A DNA stretch of 13,075 nucleotides from Candidatus Methanoprimaticola hominis (GTDB taxonomy: Archaea > Thermoplasmatota > Thermoplasmata > Methanomassiliicoccales > Methanomethylophilaceae): positions 377 through 13,451 of the forward strand of contig LVVU01000031.1 in assembly GCA_006954465.1 (NCBI GenBank), given 5' to 3'. Shown here piece by piece: positions 7,189-13,005 of this stretch (position 1 is the first letter of the stretch; each line of letters opens with the position of its first letter). Position numbers and translations under genes: made by a program. The notes under the pieces are model-generated. The model was not told the origin of the DNA and made no database searches. It was given only the letters and a program-made list of their open reading frames with translations.

Positions 7189-8201
7189 ATCTCCGTGATC
7201 GTCTCGTCGATCTTCATTCCGAAGTGGCGTCCGCCGGCTTCGAGCTTGGCGAGGACCTTGTCCCCTTTCTTCAGCTTCGCTACTGATACGGCGCCGTCCT
7301 TCGTCACGAGCTTGACGGTCTCCGCGTTCTGCAGTATCGTGGAATACGAGCGTTCACCGTCGGTGGCCGTGACGAGGATCATGGGCCTCTGCTCCACCTT
7401 GCATCTGCCGACCGCGGATGCGCGGGTGCTGCCGTCCCTCTTCACGAGGACGATGCTGTCCCCTGACCTGTATTCGGACAGGTACTTGGTGCGGCCTTCG
7501 GGACCCATGGCGTATGCATGAACGGCGCCCGCATTGACCCTGAACGGTCTGGCGGCGACGTATCCGTTGTCCTCGCTCTCGCTCTGCACGAGGAATAGGC
7601 AGGCGGCCTGGGAACCGATGAGCATCCCCTCTCCGGGTACCATGTTGGTCACGGTATCGACGCAGACGCGGTCGCCGATCTCGATGTTCCTGACATCAGT
7701 GACCTCGACCTCGGACAGCTCCACCCTGCCGGTATCCTGGAGGATGTCGGAGAACCTCCTTATCGCGTTGGGATCGGGGGTGCATACCACCACGCCGTCG
7801 ACCCCCTTCTCGAGGGTCTGCATGTACAGCTTGGCGGTCTCCACATCGTCCGCGCAGGCCAGCACCTTGGTGTCGGTGTCGCGGAACCTGGCGATCATGT
7901 TCTCCAACGGGATGACGGCCCAGTCCCTGGAATCGAGAACGACTCCGCTGACCTTGCCTGCCATCGCCATGGCGCGCTCCTGGTCCTCCGGTGTGGCGAG
8001 TTCTACGAGCTCGTATCCGCCGGAGAGCCTTCCGCCGTCGTTGAAGAGCAGCTCCACCTTCCCGAACTCCGAGAAGTCGGAGTCCTCGGGACGCACGATG
8101 GCCTTCTCGATGCCGGATTCCAATGCCGAAAGGACGAGCTCCTTGCGCTCCTCCTTGTCATCGGGTCCGTCCGCTCTGATCCAGATCTCCTTGGAATCCA
8201 T
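7185..8201 (-). CDS. aroB': 3-dehydroquinate synthase II (archaeal)
   Basis: NAD+-dependent enzyme that oxidatively deaminates and cyclises ADTH (2-amino-3,7-dideoxy-D-threo-hept-6-ulosonate) to 3-dehydroquinate. It replaces bacterial AroB in archaea that do not use DAHP. The 338-residue protein has the family landmarks: acidic N-terminal region; CVDTVTNMVPGEGMLIGSQA at 180–199; RPFRVNAGAVHAY at 218–230; and a QRPMILV segment near 271–277. The ATG at 8201 lies 4 nt after the ADTH synthase stop, and the conserved protein begins there. The gene name is provisional; members are called aroB' or DHQ synthase II. With the preceding gene it forms the two-step archaeal entry to the shikimate route. 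Confidence 0.95.
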   Translation of the reverse strand: MDSKEIWIRADGPDDKEERKELVLSALESGIEKAIVRPEDSDFSEFGKVELLFNDGGRLSGGYELVELATPEDQERAMAMAGKVSGVVLDSRDWAVIPLENMIARFRDTDTKVLACADDVETAKLYMQTLEKGVDGVVVCTPDPNAIRRFSDILQDTGRVELSEVEVTDVRNIEIGDRVCVDTVTNMVPGEGMLIGSQAACLFLVQSESEDNGYVAARPFRVNAGAVHAYAMGPEGRTKYLSEYRSGDSIVLVKRDGSTRASAVGRCKVEQRPMILVTATDGERSYSTILQNAETVKLVTKDGAVSVAKLKKGDKVLAKLEAGGRHFGMKIDETITEI

Positions 8202-8205
8202 GGGA

Positions 8206-9000
8206 TCAGCTCAGGTTCTTCTTCATCGATTCCTCGACGCTGTATCCGCGGAGGACGATGTCCGATATGGCTCTGGTCATTCCTTCGACGTTCCTGTGCT
8301 GGAAAACGTTCCTGCCGATGGATACGCCGTGTCCTCCGGCCTCGATGGAGTCGTAGACCATCCTGAGGATGGCCTCGTCGGAATCCATCTTGGGTCCTCC
8401 GGCGATGACGACGGGTGCGAGGGCTCCCCTGACGACCTCTCTGAACGAGTCCGGATCGCCGCTGTAGCTGCATTTGACGACGTCCGCTCCGAGCTCGGTC
8501 GCCACGCGGGCGGCGTGAGCGACGGCCTGCGGGTCGTACTGCGATTCGATCTTGGGGCCGCGGGCGTAGGCCATGACGAGCAGAGGCATCCCCCACTCGG
8601 AGCAGTCCCTGGAGATGCGGCCGACGTCGGCGAGCATCTCGGGCTCCGTCTCCGCGCCCACGTTGATGTGGACGGAGACGGCGTCCGCTCCGGTCTTGAT
8701 CGCCTCCTCGACGGTGGCGACGAGGACCTTGCTGTTGCTTGTCACCCCCAGATCGGTGGATGCGGACAGATGCAGTATGAGGCCGATGTCGCGTCCGCTG
8801 CTCCTGTAGCTGTAGCGGATGAGCCCCTTGTGCATCAGGACTGCCGTCGCACCGCCGTTGGCGACTGCATCGACGGTCGATTTCATGTCGTACAAGCCGG
8901 GAGTGGGTCCGATGGAGATCCCGTGGTCCATGGGAACTATGACGCAGTTCCCGGTGCTCCTGTCCATGATCCTTTCGAGTCTGACGTTCTTTCCGAACAT
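8206..9000 (-). CDS. aroA': 2-amino-3,7-dideoxy-D-threo-hept-6-ulosonate (ADTH) synthase
   Basis: Class I aldolase-like enzyme that joins L-aspartate semialdehyde with 6-deoxy-5-ketofructose-1-phosphate to make ADTH, the first committed step of archaeal aromatic biosynthesis. The protein has 264 residues, typical for the family. PMDHG with D25, MAYARGP with Y145 and DVVKCSYSGD with K176, the expected Schiff-base lysine, match the catalytic set described for the Methanocaldococcus enzyme. The C-terminal phosphate-binding part includes VVIAGGPKMDSDE and GGHGVSIGRN. The close relatives are fructose-bisphosphate aldolases of the DhnA family, but the downstream DHQ synthase II makes the ADTH role much more likely. 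First gene of the operon; the ATG at 9000 has GGTGAT 3 nt upstream. Confidence 0.93.
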   Translation of the reverse strand: MFGKNVRLERIMDRSTGNCVIVPMDHGISIGPTPGLYDMKSTVDAVANGGATAVLMHKGLIRYSYRSSGRDIGLILHLSASTDLGVTSNSKVLVATVEEAIKTGADAVSVHINVGAETEPEMLADVGRISRDCSEWGMPLLVMAYARGPKIESQYDPQAVAHAARVATELGADVVKCSYSGDPDSFREVVRGALAPVVIAGGPKMDSDEAILRMVYDSIEAGGHGVSIGRNVFQHRNVEGMTRAISDIVLRGYSVEESMKKNLS

Positions 9001-9041
9001 GATATCACCGTGCTACGTGTTATCACGCATCATGGATGATT

Positions 9042-9050
9042 CCTATATCA
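9042..9050 (-). promoter_or_regulatory. Candidate box A promoter of the aro operon
   Basis: On the minus strand, GCAAAGATGATATAGG gives a possible BRE (gcaaag) followed by tgatatagg. Transcription would begin near 9020, leaving a leader of about 20 nt that includes the GGTGAT site of the first gene. A second AT-rich candidate (tactaata, 9071–9078) lies on the other side of the palindrome, so the choice is uncertain. Confidence 0.4.
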
Positions 9051-9054
9051 TCTT

Positions 9055-9070
9055 TGCGCGTGCACGCGCA
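9055..9070. promoter_or_regulatory. Perfect 16-bp palindrome, candidate operator of the aro operon
   Basis: TGCGCGTGCACGCGCA reads identically on both strands and sits in the AT-rich divergent spacer. It abuts the BRE/TATA candidate of the aro operon and is about 95 bp upstream of the tRNA box A. A dimeric regulator binding here would block TBP/TFB access to the aro promoter. Role inferred from position and symmetry. Confidence 0.5.
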
Positions 9071-9162
9071 TATTAGTACGGTTAGCGTATGATTAATTTC
9101 AATTCATCGGAAGAAATGTCCACAAAACTGCAATGGACCCGAAGGGTCGACCGATGACAAAG

Positions 9163-9170
9163 CTTTTAAT
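9163..9170 (+). promoter_or_regulatory. Box A promoter of tRNA-Ala
   Basis: cttttaat, preceded by a purine-rich BRE-like gacaaag, is centred about 29 nt before the mature tRNA 5' end at 9196. That is the normal archaeal spacing for starting transcription close to that end. Confidence 0.65.
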
Positions 9171-9195
9171 GAAGCCTGGATTACACGGGTTCAAC

Positions 9196-9269
9196 GGGCT
9201 GATAGATCAGTTGGTTAGATCGCCTGCTTTGCAAGCAGGAGGTCGCGAGTTCGAATCTCGCTCAGTCCA
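9196..9269 (+). tRNA. tRNA-Ala (anticodon TGC)
   Basis: A complete 74-nt cloverleaf. The acceptor stem is GGGCTGA/TCAGTCC and includes the G3·U70 wobble pair, the identity element read by alanyl-tRNA synthetase. The D stem is GATC/GATC (9205–9208, 9218–9221), the anticodon stem CCTGC/GCAGG (9223–9227, 9235–9239) with loop TTTGCAA, giving anticodon TGC at 9230–9232. The T arm is GCGAG-TTCGAAT-CTCGC. The discriminator is A at 9269 and CCA is not encoded. No intron. It is transcribed toward alaS, whose product charges it. Confidence 0.97.
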
Positions 9270-9371
9270 CTCATCTCATTCTTTCTGATGCTGTGTCCTG
9301 TCGTCGTCATCCGTCATCGACGGCGAGGCTCTAAGGGAAATCCGGGTCCGGATGCCGTTATCTGGTCGGAG

Positions 9372-9402
9372 AAAAAGGTAAGGTGGGGCGGCGGACCGCC
9401 CC
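9372..9402 (-). terminator. Hairpin and T-tract terminator of alaS
   Basis: Seven base pairs GGGGCGG/CCGCCCC (9385–9391, 9396–9402) with a 4-nt loop begin 8 nt after the alaS stop on the minus strand. They are followed, after a short spacer, by TTTTT (9376–9372). It resembles a bacterial intrinsic terminator; archaeal polymerase mainly needs the T-tract. Convergent tRNA-Ala transcripts would run into the same site, but the T-tract is on the wrong strand for them. Confidence 0.6.
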
Positions 9403-9409
9403 GTTTGGT

Positions 9410-11188
9410 TCAGTCGAACTTCCCGACGACGGCCTTTATCCTGCGGACGCCGGCGGCGGAGCTCTCCTCCTTCTTGATCTTGAATCCCTGGAGCTCCGCG
9501 GGGTTCTTGACGTGCGGTCCTCCGCAGATCTCGCAGGAGACGTCTCCGATCGTGTAGACCTTGACCATCTCGCCGTACTTGTCGGCGAATACTCCGATGG
9601 CTCCGCGCTCCTTGGCCTGCTCGTAGGTCATCTCCTCGCATACCACGGGGATCTCCGTCTTGATGGCATCGTTGACGAACTTCTCAAGCTCGGCCAGCTC
9701 CTCGGGGGTGACCTTCCTGTCCAGGTTGAAGTCGAATCTGAGCCTCTCGGCGGTGATGTTCGAACCCTTCTGCTGGATGTCCGGGGACACGATCTTCCTC
9801 AGAGCGGCGTTGAGCAGGTGGGTCGCGGTGTGCAGCTTGGTGGTCTCGACGGCATGGTCGGCGAGTCCTCCCTTGAACTGCTGGTCGGCACCCATCCTGG
9901 AGTTCTCCTGGTGGGCCTTGAAGCGGTTGTCGAAGTCGGCCTTGTCGACCTTCTTCCCTGATTCTGCCGCCAGCTCCTGTGTGAGCTCGATGGGGAATCC
10001 GAAGGTGTCGTAGAGGCGGAAGACCGCTGCCCCGTCCAGGACCTCGGAGTCGCCGGACTCGGCGATCATCTCGTTGAACCTCCTCAGTCCCTTGGTGAGG
10101 GGCTTGTGGAATTTCTCCTCCTCGGCGACGAGGTTGGAGAAGATGAACTCGCTGTTCCTGGAGAGCTCGGGGTACGCCTTGGAGTACTCGGAGACGACGA
10201 CCTCCGCGATCTGCTTCATGCAGACCTGGTCGACGCCCAGCTTGGAGAGGTATCTGCTGGCTCTCCTGATGAGCCTTCTGAGGATGTATCCCTGTCCGAC
10301 CTTGGCGGGAACGACTCCGTCGCCGAGCATGAACGTGGCCGCGCGGAGGTGGTCGGCGATGACCCTGAACGCCTTGGTGTCGTCGGCGTTCTCGCCGTAC
10401 TTCTTGCCGGAGAGCTCCTCGACCTTCCCGATGATCCCGGTGAACAGCGGGGTGTCGTAGACAGTCTTGACGCCGTTCAGGATGCGGAGGATCCTCTCGA
10501 GTCCCATCCCGGTGTCGACATTCTTCTGAGCCAAGGGGACGAAGGAGCCGTCCGCCTGCTTGTTGTACTCCATGAAGACGTTGTTCCAGATCTCCGTGTA
10601 CTTCCCGCAGTGGCAGGAAGGTCCGCAGTCGGGTCCGCATTTGGGGCGGCCATCGTCGAAGAAGATCTCCGTGTCGGGTCCGCAGGGCCCGGTCTGGCCG
10701 GCGGGTCCCCACCAGTTGTCCTCCCTTCCGTAGAAGAAGATCTGGTCGTCCCTCAGGCCGTGGCTCTTCCAGAGCTGGGCGGTCTCGTCGTCGCGGGGGA
10801 TGTCCCCCTCGCCCTTGAAGCAGGTGACGGCGAGGTGGTTCGGATCGATCTTCAGGACCTTGGTCAGGAGCTCGTAGCTCCATCCGACGGATTCGGTCTT
10901 GAAGTAGTCGCCCAGGGACCAGTTGCCGAGCATCTCGAAGAAGGTGAGGTGGCTGGCATCCCCGACCTCGTCGATGTCGCCGGTCCTGACGCACTTCTGG
11001 AAGTCGGTGAGCCTTCTGCCAGCGGGGTGCTTCTCTCCGAGGAGATAAGGTACCAGGGGGTGCATCCCTGCGGTTGTGAAAAGGACAGTCGGATCGTTCT
11101 CCGGCACGAGGGGTGCGGAACTGATCTGCGCGTGGCCGCGCTCTTTAAAGAAATTGATGTAGGTTTCTCTCATTTCCTGAGCGTCCAT
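9410..11188 (-). CDS. alaS: Alanyl-tRNA synthetase, short bacterial-type form without C-Ala domain
   Basis: Attaches alanine to tRNA-Ala and edits mischarged Ser/Gly. At 592 residues it is far below the 850–920 usual for bacterial or archaeal AlaRS. The class II core is complete: FTTAGMHPLVPYLLG (motif 1 region, 37–51), HLTFFEMLGNWSLGDYFK (motif 2 region, 80–97) and GQGYILRRLIRRASRYL (motif 3 region, 299–313). A Cys-rich insertion CGPDCGPSCHCG (184–195) may bind metal. The editing domain keeps HTATH (H453, H457) and CGGPH (C555, H559). The protein ends right after GVRRIKAVVG, so the oligomerising C-Ala domain is absent. A terminator follows, so this is not a recent truncation. The N-terminal sequence resembles short AlaRS of spirochaetes and candidate-phylum bacteria more than the archaeal type, suggesting lateral acquisition. 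The ATG has GGAG 7 nt upstream. Confidence 0.95.
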   Translation of the reverse strand: MDAQEMRETYINFFKERGHAQISSAPLVPENDPTVLFTTAGMHPLVPYLLGEKHPAGRRLTDFQKCVRTGDIDEVGDASHLTFFEMLGNWSLGDYFKTESVGWSYELLTKVLKIDPNHLAVTCFKGEGDIPRDDETAQLWKSHGLRDDQIFFYGREDNWWGPAGQTGPCGPDTEIFFDDGRPKCGPDCGPSCHCGKYTEIWNNVFMEYNKQADGSFVPLAQKNVDTGMGLERILRILNGVKTVYDTPLFTGIIGKVEELSGKKYGENADDTKAFRVIADHLRAATFMLGDGVVPAKVGQGYILRRLIRRASRYLSKLGVDQVCMKQIAEVVVSEYSKAYPELSRNSEFIFSNLVAEEEKFHKPLTKGLRRFNEMIAESGDSEVLDGAAVFRLYDTFGFPIELTQELAAESGKKVDKADFDNRFKAHQENSRMGADQQFKGGLADHAVETTKLHTATHLLNAALRKIVSPDIQQKGSNITAERLRFDFNLDRKVTPEELAELEKFVNDAIKTEIPVVCEEMTYEQAKERGAIGVFADKYGEMVKVYTIGDVSCEICGGPHVKNPAELQGFKIKKEESSAAGVRRIKAVVGKFD

Positions 11189-11227
11189 GTTAACACTCCG
11201 ATTCTATGGCGTCCGCTATGGACATTC

Positions 11228-11237
11228 AATAAAAAAT
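11228..11237 (-). promoter_or_regulatory. Box A promoter of alaS, also a T-tract after nifB
   Basis: ATTTTTTATT on the minus strand is centred about 44 nt before the alaS ATG. Transcription would begin near 11206, just upstream of the GGAG site at 11199–11196. The same T-run lies 24 nt after the nifB stop and could terminate nifB transcripts; no clear hairpin precedes it. Confidence 0.45.
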
Positions 11238-11261
11238 CTGTCGGGTCCTGGATGGGACGAT

Positions 11262-12485
11262 TCACTGCGACAGGCGGGAGAGGGCCTCTTCGGGGTCTCC
11301 CTTGTCCAGTACGATGGATACATCGGATCCGGACAGCATGCGCGAGGGCATCTCCCCGATCTCCCGGGTGACTATGCGACCGCATCCCGAGAGCGATTCG
11401 ATTATCCTCTCGATATGGCGCTTGTGGTCATCGCCGGATACCTGGGCGGACCTGTCGACAGGGACCGTGCGGACGAGCCTCCTTTCATCCTCCCTTATAG
11501 AATATATCAGGAATGATGCGGCGTTTCCGAATCCGCAGATACTCCCTGCGTCGTCGACGGATACGGCTATGGTCGTCCTGTCTCCGTTGATGCTGACGGT
11601 AGGTACGGGGCCGCATCCGGAACCGCAGCCACCGAGATGAACGAACTCCTGCGACCTGTCCTCTCCGAGGAGTCCTATCGCGTCGGCTCTGCACTGTCTG
11701 CAGTGCCTCATCATCTTCGCATCGAGCTCGCAGCGGTCCATCATGGCCTTCCTCTCGGCAGGCGTGGGCGCGCGCATATCGGAGAACGCGGTTCCTTCCA
11801 CAGGGATGAGCGGGAGGATGTTCACGATATACGCTCCGAGCGCCTTGACCTTCTTCACGAGGACCGGTATGTCCTCGTCGTTGATCCCGGGGATCATGAC
11901 GATGTTGACCTTGACGGCCATCCCCAGTTCGGCGCACATGCGGATCCCCTCCTTCTGACGGTAGAGGAGGGTCAGGGCGCCCTCCTCTCCTGAGAGGCGC
12001 TCTCCGTCGAAGACGACCGAACCGTAGATCCTGGATCCGATTCCAGGTTCGGAGGCGTTCATGGTGACGGTGACGAACCTCACGCCGAGGTCGTACAGCC
12101 CATGGGCGCAGTCCGGAAGCGCGAGTCCGTTGGTAGAGACGCACGTTGTCAGTTCCGGGAACTCGTCCCTTATGAGCTCCAGCGCTCTGAATGTCTCTTC
12201 GTTGGCGAGCGGGTCTCCGGGTCCGGCGATGCCTATGACGCTGAGATTGGGGATCCTCTCCTTCACATAGCGTATCTTCTCGATGGCCTGCTCGGGTGTG
12301 AGGATCTCGCTGGTCACGCCGGGGCGCGATTCGTTGCAGCAATCGAACTTCCTGTTGCAGTAGTTGCATTGGATGTTGCAGCGCGGAGCAACGGGGATAT
12401 GCATCCTGGCGAAGGTACGGTGGGCCTCCTCGTTGTAGCAGGGGTGCGACGCCAGTGCCTGTTCGATACGCGGGTCTAGAGACAT
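11262..12485 (-). CDS. nifB: NifB, nitrogenase FeMo-cofactor maturase (radical SAM plus NifX-like domain)
   Basis: Radical-SAM enzyme that fuses two [4Fe-4S] units and inserts carbide to form NifB-co, the core of nitrogenase cofactors. The protein has 407 residues. HPC (C16) and RMHIPVAPRCNIQCNYC carry the SAM-cluster cysteines C36, C40 and C43, followed by CCNESRPGVTSE, GIAGPGDPLAN (84–95), STNGL (117–121), NIVMIPGIND and HCRQCRADAIGLLGED with C262 and C265, which correspond to extra cluster ligands known in NifB. Residues from about 303 form a NifX/NafY-type domain (GFGNAASFLIYSI). The ATG at 12485 starts the conserved region; a longer in-frame extension would cover the promoter. No Shine-Dalgarno is visible, fitting a near-leaderless mRNA. 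No nifHDK, nifE or nifN is in the window. Confidence 0.93.
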   Translation of the reverse strand: MSLDPRIEQALASHPCYNEEAHRTFARMHIPVAPRCNIQCNYCNRKFDCCNESRPGVTSEILTPEQAIEKIRYVKERIPNLSVIGIAGPGDPLANEETFRALELIRDEFPELTTCVSTNGLALPDCAHGLYDLGVRFVTVTMNASEPGIGSRIYGSVVFDGERLSGEEGALTLLYRQKEGIRMCAELGMAVKVNIVMIPGINDEDIPVLVKKVKALGAYIVNILPLIPVEGTAFSDMRAPTPAERKAMMDRCELDAKMMRHCRQCRADAIGLLGEDRSQEFVHLGGCGSGCGPVPTVSINGDRTTIAVSVDDAGSICGFGNAASFLIYSIREDERRLVRTVPVDRSAQVSGDDHKRHIERIIESLSGCGRIVTREIGEMPSRMLSGSDVSIVLDKGDPEEALSRLSQ

Positions 12486-12510
12486 GCGGACTGCCGATTT
12501 CGTTTGCTCC

Positions 12511-12520
12511 GATATATACA
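12511..12520 (-). promoter_or_regulatory. Box A promoter of nifB
   Basis: TGTATATATC on the minus strand is centred about 30 nt before the nifB ATG, which predicts a transcript starting within a few bases of the start codon. A CATCC-tga-GGATG inverted repeat (12526–12538) lies just upstream of the box and could be a regulator site. Confidence 0.55.
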
Positions 12521-12570
12521 TCAGGCATCCTGAGGATGATATGATAACGCTGTTAAGCCGGATGGTTGAC

Positions 12571-12580
12571 TTTATGATAT
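12571..12580 (+). promoter_or_regulatory. Candidate box A promoter of the DUF61 gene
   Basis: tttatgatat is centred about 28 nt before the ATG at 12604, suggesting a short or absent leader. A GAGGAGAT site at 12586–12593 would then lie upstream of the transcript, so either the true box is further upstream (gatatgataac, near 12540) or this purine run is not used. The evidence does not separate the two. Confidence 0.35.
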
Positions 12581-12603
12581 AGTATAGAGGAGATTCGGGG
12601 TCC

Positions 12604-13005
12604 ATGGATTTCGTCGAATCGATCATGAGCGATCTAAATCGGAACCTCGCCGCCGAGAAGGTCCCCCTTACGGAGATGAAGGACGGGCGCAGGACATACA
12701 GGATGAGGGACGGCTCGACGATCGAGGTTCCCGCGGAGCAGGTCGACATCCTCTGGGATGCGTGCGATGATGCTACGAGACTGAGGCTCAAGGTCCCCAT
12801 CTATGTGACTACCGACGTCTCCGGCGAGGTGTCTGCGTGGAAGATCGAAGGGACGGCGGAGGCCGAGGCTGCTGCCAGACTTCTGGGGAAGACGGTTCGG
12901 AAACCTGGTTTTTTGAGACTTTATCACCCAGATCTCAAGGCTTTGAGGGAAAAAATACCGGACTGCATCGTCGTGGCCCTCTTGCAGATTAAGGGTGGAA
13001 AATGA
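12604..13005 (+). CDS. DUF61 (UPF0216) family protein
   Basis: A 133-residue protein of unknown function that I recognise as DUF61/UPF0216, a small family found mainly in Euryarchaeota. Matching features are an N-terminal helix ending in LAAEKVPLTEM, DGSTIEVPAEQVDIL, RLRLKVPIYVTTD, the KIEGTAEAEAAARLLGK segment, and a C-terminal LYHPDLKALREKIPD block. No signal peptide or membrane segment is visible and it is probably cytosolic. The start at ATG 12604 follows GAGGAGAT by 10 nt; ATG 12626 is a possible later start. It is divergent from nifB across 118 nt and overlaps the next gene as ATGA. The last 35 or so codons have much lower GC than the rest, yet the family match continues through them, so the frame is intact. 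No function should be inferred. Confidence 0.75.
   Translation: MDFVESIMSDLNRNLAAEKVPLTEMKDGRRTYRMRDGSTIEVPAEQVDILWDACDDATRLRLKVPIYVTTDVSGEVSAWKIEGTAEAEAAARLLGKTVRKPGFLRLYHPDLKALREKIPDCIVVALLQIKGGK

Noticed and set aside
7534..9039. Long plus-strand open frame (501 codons) opposite the DHQ synthase II and ADTH synthase genes
   Set aside because: It is antisense to two clearly conserved genes, has no family resemblance, and arises from strong third-position GC bias.
9136..9148. GACCC-gaa-GGGTC small hairpin before the tRNA promoter
   Set aside because: It lies upstream of the tRNA box A and outside the likely aro transcript, so there is no evidence it is transcribed; five pairs is within chance.
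9089..9157. 22-codon open frame upstream of the tRNA
   Set aside because: No ribosome binding site, not enriched in aromatic codons, and it points away from the aro operon, so a leader-peptide role is not supported.
9340..9353. ATCCGG-gt-CCGGAT inverted repeat between tRNA-Ala and alaS
   Set aside because: The two-base spacer cannot form a normal hairpin loop, no T-tract follows, and the region already has a stronger terminator; too short to call a feature.
10106..11371. Plus-strand open frame of 421 codons opposite alaS
   Set aside because: Acidic, repetitive composition typical of a mirror of a coding strand; the AlaRS motifs on the minus strand explain the region.
12486..12800. Upstream in-frame extension of nifB (up to 105 residues)
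   Set aside because: It would translate the TATA region and run antisense through the DUF61 gene; NifB conservation begins just after ATG 12485.
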